From assembly GCA_009801015.1 (NCBI GenBank), contig VHZZ01002024.1, positions 86,593 to 107,013 of the forward strand: 20,421 nucleotides of DNA, written 5' to 3'. This document shows positions 1 to 7,258 of this stretch, one piece after another. The stretch is from Silene noctiflora (taxonomy: Eukaryota; Streptophyta; Magnoliopsida; Caryophyllales; Caryophyllaceae). Position 1 is the stretch's first letter. The number at the start of each line of letters is the position of its first letter. Both the position numbers and the translations under genes were made by a program. The notes beneath the pieces are model-generated. The model saw only the letters and a list, made by a program, of their open reading frames with translations. It had not been told where the DNA came from and searched no databases.

Positions 1-162
1 CCAAAAGGAGGTCCAAGTAATTCATGTGGAAATGTAACTTAGGATCCCTAGAAGATTAAACAAAATGCATTTACCCGGGCTCTTAAACATGCATTAAGGC
101 ATCAACATTGGATTCCCAAGCCATTTAATGTGGCCTTAAAGCCAAAGACCTCGGATCACCAC

Positions 163-197
163 CACCCCGATCAGGGTGAGGCGTACCCAATCGGGGT
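163..197. repeat. GC-rich palindromic modules in LTR U3
   Basis: Two imperfect palindromes, CACCCCGATCAGGGTG (163-178) and ACCCAATCGGGGT (185-197), stand out from AT-rich surroundings about 40-75 bases upstream of the TATA box. Similar CCCCG...CGGGG modules occur upstream of the TATA box in the LTR at 5450-6901. They may be protein-binding sites or hairpins in the LTR promoter; that role is inferred from position only. Confidence 0.5.
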
Positions 198-236
198 CAC
201 CTATGCCTAGTTTTTTACGTTTCATTCCCCACCTCC

Positions 237-244
237 TATATAAA
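237..244 (+). promoter_or_regulatory. LTR TATA box
   Basis: TATATAAA sits between a GC-richer upstream part (U3) and a CT-rich stretch that would be the start of the transcript. The same octamer is found in the comparable position of the related LTR at 5997-6004. The transcription start would be about 30 bases downstream, inside the duplicated block 244-352. Confidence 0.6.
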
Positions 245-352
245 GGAGGTAGCATCACAACTTAGAGAGCATCTCATTCACACCGAATTTGATCATANAG
301 GAGGTAGCATCACAACTTAGAGAGCATCTCATTCACACCGAATTTGATCATA
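244..352. repeat. 54-bp exact tandem duplication around an N
   Basis: Bases 244-297 are repeated without change at 299-352, separated by a single N at 298. A perfect tandem copy in an otherwise decayed LTR, meeting exactly at an ambiguous base, is more likely a contig-joining or base-calling artefact than biology. A very recent tandem duplication is the alternative. The duplicated block begins at the last base of the TATA box and would include the LTR transcription start. Confidence 0.9.
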
Positions 353-1263
353 GTCTTAGAATTCCTTAGCATTTCTCTTTCTCATTTCCTTACATAACTT
401 GTATTTCATTTCGTTTTTTAGTTGTGTTCATTTTAATCATTCCTTTATCTTTAAACAATTTCCATTTACAATTTCAATTCTAGTTCATTTAGTTATTGTT
501 CTTCATATTTAAGTTATTCATTTCCTTTATATTCCTCATTTCCATTTACGGTAATCCTTTCTAGTTTTCATTTTTGTTTATGTTGTTTACATTATAGTTT
601 ATATTTATTTTGCAAGTTCCATTTTACATGATAGTTTCTACATTATGTTAGCATGTTTATTTCCATTTAGCATTTGCATTTGCTATCATTTTCACATGGG
701 TAGCTAGAATTCCTAGTCTAGGGATTAGGGGAGTCATGTATAATTGATAAATAAAACAAGTTGTTAAATTGGTTGTTCACTTATCATCTCTATCACATAT
801 TTGTTTTGTAATGTTAGTCTATGATTAAAGGCCACAATCTTTGACTAAAATCCGTTACACATTTTATAAGTCGGGAGGCCCGGAAATGTATTAGAACTAG
901 CATGTGTAGTAGATCGACCTAGCTCATAGTGAAAGCTTGTTAGGACCCGTGATACTAATAGTGAAAGTGGGTATCTCTAAGCCTAGATGATTATTTGTGA
1001 CTTACTAGTTTAATATCTATTTAAATACCAATTTGCATGCATGAACCGAACTCCCTAGATGTCTTTCACCTTATTGTTTTTATCTTTATTTTACTTTGCA
1101 TAATCTCAAACAATTCTATATAATTCGTGACCGACCAAGATAAAATTCAATCTGTCACAACTTCTAACAAACTCCCATCTCCTTGTGGATTTGACCCCTA
1201 CGTACTACATTAATTTGTGTTACTAGGGAATTTATTTGTGTATAGGTTTGCGACCGCCTATCA

Positions 1264-1690
1264 ACGATTATGACTTGCATCACAACAGTAAATTTCATCC
1301 TATGTTTAAATGGGAGTCATTTTGACTACTTCAAAAGGAGAAGAGGTTTGAGACAAGGTGACCCAATATCTTGTTTATCATTTACTACATGCATGGATTT
1401 CATGACCAACACCTTGGAATATGCTAGAGATAAATGGCCATTTCAATACCACTCGATGAGCAAAACTCTCAAACTAAATCATCTCATGTATGCTAATGAT
1501 TTTCTCATGTTTAGCAAAGGAAATGAATAGTCTATCATGCTGCTTATGAGGGATTTTGACACCTTTTCTAATACTTCTGGATTGAAAATGAACTCCTCAA
1601 AATCTGAGGTTTATTTTAATGAAATAAGGGAGAACATTCAGCAGGGCATACTAAATGTAAAATAGCCTTTCTTGAAGGAGAAATGCCATT
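1264..1690 (+). pseudogene. LINE reverse transcriptase fragment (L1-like), segment 1
   Basis: This is the palm region of a plant L1-type non-LTR reverse transcriptase, readable from about 1270. The hallmark GLRQGDPIS block is at codons 27-35 of the frame that opens at 1270. The catalytic block reads YANDFLMF near 1489-1512, where active families have YADD, so the second metal-binding position D is replaced by N. A TAG stop follows at 1528-1530 where a glutamine codon is expected, and the frame continues beyond it with similarity through MNSSKSE and FNEI to about 1690. An LTR then interrupts the reading frame, which resumes at 3327. The enzyme would copy LINE RNA at a nicked target; this copy is dead because of the active-site change, the stops and the insertions. 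Left of 1264 the LINE continues beyond an inserted LTR and is not visible. Confidence 0.85.
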
Positions 1691-1717
1691 CTAACACTCG
1701 TGTATTTTGGACTGGTC

Positions 1718-1884
1718 ACTCGGCCGAGTACAGGGCGGTACTCGACCGAGTTGACAATATGGGGGACCGAGTGGGCGTGTTCTGGTGTAACCAGGTCCTG
1801 GAGTGTGTATACTCGGCCAAGTTGCTGGAGCACTTGACCGAGTGGGTTGTACTCGACCGAGTGTATTGGAGCACTCGACCGAGT
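1718..1884. repeat. Array of seven 12-bp palindromes (ACTCGRCCGAGT type)
   Basis: Copies start at about 1718, 1740, 1761, 1811, 1832, 1851 and 1873. Examples are ACTCGGCCGAGT (1718) and ACTCGACCGAGT (1740, 1851, 1873). Spacing is 19-22 bases except for one gap of 50, so neighbouring copies fall on the same face of the helix. The 1761 copy is degenerate in its left half. The array lies upstream of the TATA box at 1939, which is where LTR enhancers sit. The same motif is in the LTR at 4138-4226. Confidence 0.85.
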
Positions 1885-1938
1885 GCGCCGGTATGAGTAG
1901 AAAATTTTGTGGGCCAGTTTTGAGATTTACCCTATTGC

Positions 1939-1946
1939 TATATATA
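1939..1946 (+). promoter_or_regulatory. LTR TATA box
   Basis: TATATATA is followed about 30-40 bases later by TCACTCTAAAACTCTC and an A/C-rich leader, as in plant LTR transcripts. A possible splice donor (GTAAGTCATC) lies near 2093. These sites belong to the LTR; nothing suggests a host promoter. Confidence 0.45.
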
Positions 1947-3326
1947 CCCTCTAATTAGATGTATGCCGTCACTTATCACTCTAAAACTCTCTAAAATCAT
2001 TTTAGATCATTCTTAAACCCTAATTAAGAGAAGGTTTGGGGAGATTTGGGGATTTGGCATTCTTGCTGTTCAATCTTTGATAAATTCACTTTGTAAGTCA
2101 TCTTTTATACTCTTTATTTAATTTATTGTTGTTGAAAATCGGGGGAATTTTTAACAGATGATATATATGGGGAATTTGAGTAATTAGATGATGGAATTAG
2201 TGCAATATTTTTATTACAACGTCATAGAATCATTTTGTGATGGAAAATACTTGATTAATTGTAAGAGGAGACTTCATAGAGAAGGAATTCTAGTTCTTTG
2301 CTTGTGCTTGGAGTTTTGCTTTGAGGTAGGGTTTCCCTACTCGATTTTGATAGTATATGTGCTTGGTTATGTGATTAATTATGAGGATTATTGTGCTAAT
2401 TACCAGAATTGGGATTACATGTTGTAAATTGGTAAAGATACTTGATATTCATGTTGAGGATTGATACTTGTGATTTGATATTCATTTTTATTGTTGAGGC
2501 AAGGTGTTGTGGCATAATTGTGAAGTTATAATACTTGTTTATGTGGATTAATTGATGAGGATATCATGTTGTGACATTGTATGGTGGTTGTTGGAGGGTT
2601 GTGTTGGATGTTGATGATGGTTGGGTGAGTGAGACGGTTTAGGAGAACCGTATCCACGCTCGGATGCTCCTTGGGGTCTCCCTCTCAAGGAGGACGTGCA
2701 CATTGATAAACGGGTTCACGGATAGCGTGTTATGATTACGTATCCGGCAGGGGCACCAGATCGTGACTATAACCACAAGGGCTACGACCTGACTGTTCGC
2801 GGGCTATAACCCGGGTGTTCACGGGATGCGGTCACGCTGATTCATGAGCTGCGGTCCGGCGGTGTTGTGTATTATAGCGGTTGATATAATTGGAGACTTG
2901 AGTGGGATGTGTGGTGTGTTGTATTATTATTGCATATTGTGAGCATGTGTATTATTGAGACTGGCCTTCCGCCGTTTTTATAACTTCCGTGATCTATTCG
3001 ATATTTACGGCAAATTGTGAGTAGGTTGTGTTGATAGGTAGTTGAGATAATTAGGCACATGCATGGGAGACGAGTCTTCACATCTTTAGAGTTTTATAAG
3101 TTGTATTAGATTCTTTACTTTGAGATTTGTAGTTATCACTTAAATTTTGGTACAGGGTTTGTAAACTTAATTGTGTTTTGGCTTCCGGACTTTTACAAAG
3201 TTGAACTTATTTATATTGTTTCATTATGGTCTATTTGATGCAACTACCCCTGAAAACCGAGATGGTGGCACCACCGTTGACTGGGAAGGCCTAGATAAAG
3301 GCTTCTTGGCCAATAAGAGTATTACA

Positions 3327-4045
3327 ACCTTGGAGTACCTATCAAAAGATTAACTAAAAGTGAATGCTTTATCTTGGTAGAAAAAATGGTGAATAGGATA
3401 AGGGGACTTGGTACATACCTGGAAACTTAGCTATGCAGGAAGGCTGATGCTAATCAACTCTATTTTGAACACACTTCAAGCATACTGAGGAAAAATATTT
3501 ATAATCCCCTAGAGCATTATCAGGCAAATAGAAACCATTTGCCGGAATTCTCCTTATACAGAAGTCTATTGAACCCCTTTGGTGTCCTAACAGAAAATCA
3601 TTAAGCCAAGGAAAGAGAGTTGCCTAGGTATAAAAGACATTCAGAATTGGAATAAAGCAGTTGTGGCTAAATTAGTGAATTTGATCTACACTAAACCTGA
3701 TCATCTCTGGGTTAGGCGGGTAAACATTGTATATTTAAAAGGCAATGACTGGAATAACTACTTGCCTCCAAAGGATGCTGGATGGAACTGGAAAGGAATT
3801 TGCAAAATTGACGAGGAGTTCAAGCTAGGTTACATCAATGGCCAATAGGGTGTTGTAGGTCAGACCTATAGCATCAAAGATGGATACAACTGGATTAGGG
3901 ATATGAACCCCAAAGTAAACTGGCACAAATAAGTATGGGCTGGATGCGCTTATCCTTTACACTCTTTTCATCTCTGGTTAACCAACAAAATGGACAAAAT
4001 GTCAAAAGCGAACTGCGACAATTCGGTTGTTGCAGGGAGGATAGG
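3327..4045 (+). pseudogene. LINE reverse transcriptase C-terminal part, segment 2
   Basis: The LINE continues here after the LTR. LGVPI is followed near 3350 by RLTKSEC, then EKMVNRIRGLGT, the usual thumb-proximal region of plant L1 reverse transcriptases. Further on come KPRKE-like and IKDIQNWN text and the cleanly readable stretch 3663-3848 (AKLVNLIYTKPDHLWV, then the WVNIVYLK-like block as RVNIVYLK). The end reads HSFHLWL near 3966 and leads into the Cys/His zone. It is decayed: a TGA at 3487 where tryptophan is expected, a TAA near 3930 where glutamine is expected, and frameshifts near 3400-3650 and again near 4010. The frame rejoins across the solo LTR at 4046 to FGCCRED and CSIC. It makes no functional protein. 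Confidence 0.85.
4041..4045. repeat. Target site duplication ATAGG (left copy)
   Basis: ATAGG directly precedes the TGTAATACCC start of the solo LTR and is repeated directly after its TTACA end at 5335-5339. A perfect 5-bp match with correct TG...CA termini shows a single integration event. Confidence 0.9.
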
Positions 4046-5334
4046 TGTAATACCCGTCCCTTAGGAGGACCCGTTGACTGATCATAGTTAACTTGTATGA
4101 CCTTAATCGTCAAGAAGAAGTCATTGTTTGACTTTGGACTCGACCAAGTGAGTGACACTCGGTCGAGTGAGGTGCACTCGACCGAGTGCATGGGACTCGG
4201 TCGAGTACGAAGGCACTCGACCGAGTGCACCGGTGACAGCGTATTAAAATGTTACGCATAAGTCAAGGTTCCCGAATCGTTTTCTTAATTCTTTTCTTTT
4301 CCCTTTTCTTCCCCACAATCTTAGATCGACACATCTCTCCCTACTACTCACCCCTCACCTTGCTAGCATCTACCGAGGAGACTATCACGGGAATGGAAGT
4401 ATACGCCGACTCCGACCTAGTCAACTGATCGTATGATAAGGTAAGTCACCGTCACCATCTGTATGTCTTGGGTTGGGGTTATGATTGTGCGTAATTGATT
4501 CGTACCATTGTTGTAGGTGTTGAGGTCAGTGTGCGATGCTCGTATGTTGAATGGATGATTAATGCTACATGGAATGCGGTACAGGTAGGGTTTCCCTACT
4601 CAGTTGATTGTAGAACTGTAGATTGTATAATGTGACGGTCTTGTTATGTGTACTGTGATATGATTATATGATTGTGGCGATGTTGTGATGGCGTTGTTGG
4701 TGGTGGATGTTGGTGTTGGGTGTGATTGAGATGTGATCGTTATTGTGATTTTTTGAGCCATTATGAGAGGTGGTCTCACCCCCATTGTCCGCCTCATGCA
4801 TTCTCTCAGCGCATGAGGGATGTGCACATTAAGGGACTTGAGTTATTGTGGGTGGTTAGGTGGTGTGGTTGCGGTCCCCACTGGCAGGGCTACACACTTC
4901 GGTGTGTAGTCGGTTACTTGATGTGTGGTGATGACGGCATGACAGTTTGTTCTGATCTGTTTACATTGTTCATTTTATATCGTTGTTCAGTTGACTGACC
5001 CCGTGTTGTTTGTAAAACTGTGATGATCCATTCGGGGATGGTGAGCAGACTAGCTTGCAGATATAGTTGTTGTTTGGATGCTTGTCTGTGATGATCGTGT
5101 TGGGGATGGGAGATCGATGACGCCGATAGTAGTATAGATATGATAGAGTTCTCAGTTATATTAGTCCAGTGATGTAGTTTTGTATTTTCTTGTCCACATA
5201 AAGGGTAAATTAATAAAATGTTGTTCTTGAATGGTCTATTTGATATGTACTTACCCCGGGTAACCGGGATGGTAGCACCCTTGGTTGTCAAGGAAGGTCT
5301 AGTACAGGCTTCTTTGGTAAGTAGGAGTGTTACA
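4046..5334 (+). mobile_element. Solo LTR, 1289 bp, complete with target duplication
   Basis: The element starts TGTAATACCC and ends GTGTTACA, with TG...CA termini and short inverted ends (TGTAA/TTACA), and it is flanked by ATAGG on both sides. It has no internal region, no second LTR and no coding domains, so it is a solo LTR left by recombination between two LTRs of a full element. Removing it and one ATAGG restores the LINE reading across the Cys motif. Features inside are the palindrome array at 4138-4226, the TAGGGTTTCCCTACTC motif near 4586, and a possible donor GGTAAGTCACC near 4440. The superfamily is likely Ty3/gypsy, judged only from LTR style; no polymerase is present to prove it. 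Confidence 0.9.
4138..4226. repeat. Five alternating 12-bp palindromes at 19-20 bp spacing
   Basis: Copies start at 4138, 4157, 4176, 4195 and 4215. They read ACTCGACCAAGT, ACTCGGTCGAGT, ACTCGACCGAGT, ACTCGGTCGAGT and ACTCGACCGAGT, so the central dinucleotide alternates AC/GT and each copy is the reverse complement of its neighbour (the first carries one change). Three of the four intervals are 19 bases and one is 20. The array sits about 90-180 bases from the LTR's left end, the usual place for an upstream enhancer. It may bind a dimeric factor; this is inference from symmetry and spacing. Confidence 0.9.
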
Positions 5335-5449
5335 ATAGGTGTAGTATCTGTGATCAGAAACCCGAGACTCAACATCACTTTTCAACTGTTGTTACAGTAG
5401 TAAGGTCCTTCATCTGGTGGAGCAATGGCGCTCGATCAGGCTTACCAGT
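5335..5449 (+). pseudogene. LINE zf-RVT-like segment 3
   Basis: This short LINE piece lies between two solo LTRs. It encodes CSICDQKPET, then after a frameshift LFNCC and KVLHLVEQW, which matches the Cys...His-Leu-Phe...Cys pattern of the zinc-finger-like domain (zf-RVT) found after the reverse transcriptase in plant L1 elements. The left five bases (ATAGG) and the right five (CCAGT, 5445-5449) are each one half of a target duplication. The frameshift lies in the run of T at about 5378-5383. Confidence 0.8.
5445..5449. repeat. Target site duplication CCAGT (left copy)
   Basis: CCAGT precedes the TGATGTG start of the next solo LTR and is repeated at 6902-6906 right after its GCCTATCA end. Confidence 0.9.
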
Positions 5450-5767
5450 TGATGTGTTGTATTTGTATATACTTTTTACCCCCATTTTAGCTCACATTTT
5501 CATGTCATTTGCACTTTTATAAAGTGATTTTTGAGCTAAATCCGTGTTCTAGGTGACTTGCATGCATTATCATGTTTTTGTAGGAAATGAAGCGATTTTT
5601 CCTAACAAATTGGCATTCATCACGGATCACGAGGCTAGAAGAGTCGAGTCTAAGCCATGGAGGGGCGTTTTGGACATTTCAAGTAACCCGAGGAACGAAA
5701 GAATGGAGTTTGGTTGCTTATCGAGTCAAGAAGTCAAGATTAGAAGATGTCGTTCCCACCCCATGCA

Positions 5768-5956
5768 GCCACCCCGGTGGCCAGGGGTGACAACAGCCCA
5801 AAGAATTGACAAAGAAATAAGAAGTGCGAGCGCAGTCGTTCCCACCCCGGACCACCGGGGTGGCTGCAAAATTGATATATGTTGAAGTTTATAAGAAAAC
5901 CGAGGATGATTGTTCTTGCCCCGATCGGGGTGACTCACCCCGGACCACCGGGGTGG
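5768..5956. repeat. GC-rich palindrome modules in LTR U3
   Basis: CCACCCCGG...GGTGG-type units recur: CCACCCCGGTGG near 5769-5780, CACCCCGGACCACCGGGGTG at 5843-5862 and again at 5936-5955, plus the perfect palindrome CCCCGATCGGGG at 5919-5930. CGTTCCCACCCC also recurs at about 5751 and 5838. The units lie within 230 bases upstream of the TATA box and are far more GC-rich than anything else nearby. They could fold into strong hairpins or bind factors; this is not shown by the sequence alone. Confidence 0.8.
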
Positions 5957-5996
5957 CTACAAGCTGCTGAGACCTTTCGTCTTCCTCTTATTTTGT

Positions 5997-6004
5997 TATA
6001 TAAA
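5997..6004 (+). promoter_or_regulatory. LTR TATA box
   Basis: TATATAAA lies between the palindrome cluster and a T/C-rich presumptive leader, in the same order as in the LTR at 1-1263. Confidence 0.55.
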
Positions 6005-6901
6005 CCTATGTTTTTTCGAGTATCAGATACAATTTCTATCTTTTCCAGTTTTANTTTCCAGAAAACTTAGTTCTTATTTTGAAGCTTTGTAATTTGTTCA
6101 AGGATTCTTCCAAGTTTATGCAAGTATTCCGGGTTTATTTCAATTTGTTCTTCATTTGCTTAGATTCATTTCCTTCATAAGTTGGGTATTATTTCTCCTT
6201 TGTTCTTTACTTTCCAGTTTTATTTCCAATTTATAATTTCCTTATCGTTATCATGTTTAGTCTAGTTAATCCTTTTGTTATCATGTTTTCCGTCCCCATG
6301 TGTGAGTAGTCCTTTATCTAGGGAGGGGGAGTTATGTTAGATTAATTTGTTACTATGCTGGATTAGGGATCTTTATGTCATCATTGTGTTGGTTATATAC
6401 ATGTTTGTTTATCTTGCTAATCTATGATTGTTGGCCATAATCGTTGATTGTTTTGTTATTCTCATCCTAAGAGCGAAAGTCGGGAGAGAATTAGGCATGG
6501 CATGTTATAGTATTTTGACCCAATTTATGCGAAAGTTTGTTGGTAGTCAATCTATGGTTAAACAATAGGCCGAGAGGAAATTGTTATAAACCTAATCAAC
6601 CCTTTGATGATGNNATCNTTTAATTTGGCATGACTAATTTCTAATTATGCATAGNAACCCCAATCCCCTAGATTCTTTCTTATAATTGTTTCTTATTTNC
6701 ATTTTCATCATTGTTTTACCTTAGTTAATCCAAAAACCAAACCAAAACTCGTGACCGACCTTGATAGTTTTCTATCCATAGCTAATCATTCTTGCATTAC
6801 NGTCTCCCTGAGATCGACCCCTACTTCCCTATCTACATTAATTTGTATGTTAGCCGAGTCTAGGGTTATTTATCTTTGTTAGGTGCGCGATAAGCCTATC
6901 A

Positions 6902-7258
6902 CCAGTCAAGATGCTTTTCACAAGATCAGGAAAATGAAGGGGATTGTGATTCAGAGGAAGACTGCAATGATTATTACCATGGCCATTATTATTACATCTG
7001 GAAAGAAAAGAACAGCAGCAGGAGTAATCTAATGTTCAGACGATCAGAAATGGTTGTGGATGGGATTAGAAGACAGATTATTAATAGAATTCGTTAAAAA
7101 TTGAAATAACCTATTGATAGAAAAATCGAAATATGGTTGAGTAAGTTGAGAGTATAATATGGCATGTGTATTATACCCCTAAGCTGAATTTTTGTGATGT
7201 AATTAGTCATTTATTTATTGATCTTAATAAAGTTTATTCATATTTTATTAAAAAAAAA
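6902..7258 (+). pseudogene. LINE 3' end, segment 4, with poly(A) tail
   Basis: This is the tail of the same LINE. The frame carries YYIWKERN (after a one-base frameshift near 6987), then FRRSEMVVDGIRRQI and a stop at 7095-7097. This is the usual C-terminal end of plant L1 ORF2, in which a WxERN block precedes the end. About 160 bases of 3' untranslated sequence follow, with an AATAAA signal at 7226-7231 and nine A residues at 7250-7258. The poly(A) end fits retrotransposition by target-primed reverse transcription. The first five bases (CCAGT) are the right target duplication of the preceding solo LTR. The LINE's own target duplication cannot be tested because its left end is outside the window. 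Confidence 0.85.

Larger units (their letters stand above)
1..1263 (+). mobile_element. LTR (3' part), cut by the window start
   Basis: This is the right part of a long terminal repeat of a plant LTR retrotransposon. It ends in GCCTATCA at 1263, the same eight bases that end the complete LTR at 5450-6901. Other blocks are shared in the same order: CTAGGGA followed by a G-rich stretch near 719, TCTATGATT...GGCCA near 820, CGTGACCGACC near 1127, and GACCCCTAC near 1192. A TATATAAA box lies at 237-244 and GC-rich palindromes at 163-197. Immediately after 1263 the LINE reading frame begins, so this LTR is inserted in the LINE; the expected target duplication is ACGAT (1264-1268), but its left copy is outside the window. 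No primer-binding site or gag-pol follows, so it is either a solo LTR or the 3' LTR of an element lying to the left. Orientation is inferred from the TATA box. Confidence 0.8.
1691..3326 (+). mobile_element. Degenerate LTR (same superfamily as the 4046-5334 solo LTR)
   Basis: This roughly 1.6-kb block splits the LINE frame between a conserved PF and LGVP. It resembles the solo LTR at 4046-5334 in order and content: an array of ACTCGACCGAGT-like palindromes near the left end, then TAGGGTTTCCCTACTC (2326-2341 here, 4586 onward there), a T/G-rich middle, GTGCACATT, and a right end with GGTCTATTTGAT, then ACCGAGATGGTGGCACC, then GGCTTCTTGG and AGTATTACA. The right end at 3326 is clear. The left end (CTAACAC near 1691) lacks the TGTAA start, and I cannot find a matching target duplication (ACCTT follows the right end), so the left junction is probably eroded or deleted. 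It has a TATA box at 1939-1946. It contains no gag or pol coding sequence, so I read it as a solo LTR; the short ORFs inside are not genes. Confidence 0.75.
5450..6901 (+). mobile_element. Solo LTR, 1452 bp, complete with target duplication
   Basis: The element starts TGATGTGTTG and ends GCCTATCA, flanked by perfect CCAGT duplications. Within it are GC-rich palindromes (5768-5956), a TATATAAA box at 5997-6004, CT-rich leader sequence, and a U5-like right half with CGTGACCGACC near 6750 and GATCGACCCCTAC near 6812. The right half is related to the LTR at 1-1263, but the two have diverged widely. There is no internal gag-pol, so it is a solo LTR. The short ORFs at 5553-6070 are chance frames over the GC-rich palindromes. 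Several Ns (6054, 6613, 6614, 6618, 6655, 6699, 6801) lie here. Confidence 0.9.

Noticed and set aside
4138-4226. A CRISPR-like array (short repeats at regular spacing).
   Set aside because: The repeats are 12 bp with 7-8 bp spacers inside a plant LTR, with no cas genes; the spacing is far too short.
1691-5334. The blocks 1691-3326 and 4046-5334 as the two LTRs of one element.
   Set aside because: The sequence between them is LINE, the two are strongly diverged, and the second has its own perfect target duplication.
4914-5378. A 154-codon minus-strand frame, the second longest in the window.
   Set aside because: It lies across the end of a solo LTR and into LINE sequence, antisense to both, so it is a chance opening.
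5553-5938. Several overlapping frames of 63-110 codons.
   Set aside because: They overlie GC-rich palindromes in LTR U3, where stop codons are rare; frames on both strands are open for the same reason.
1-6901. The LTRs at 1-1263 and 5450-6901 as a pair flanking one retrotransposon.
   Set aside because: The second has its own CCAGT duplication on both sides, the two differ widely, and the DNA between is LINE and other LTRs with no gag-pol.
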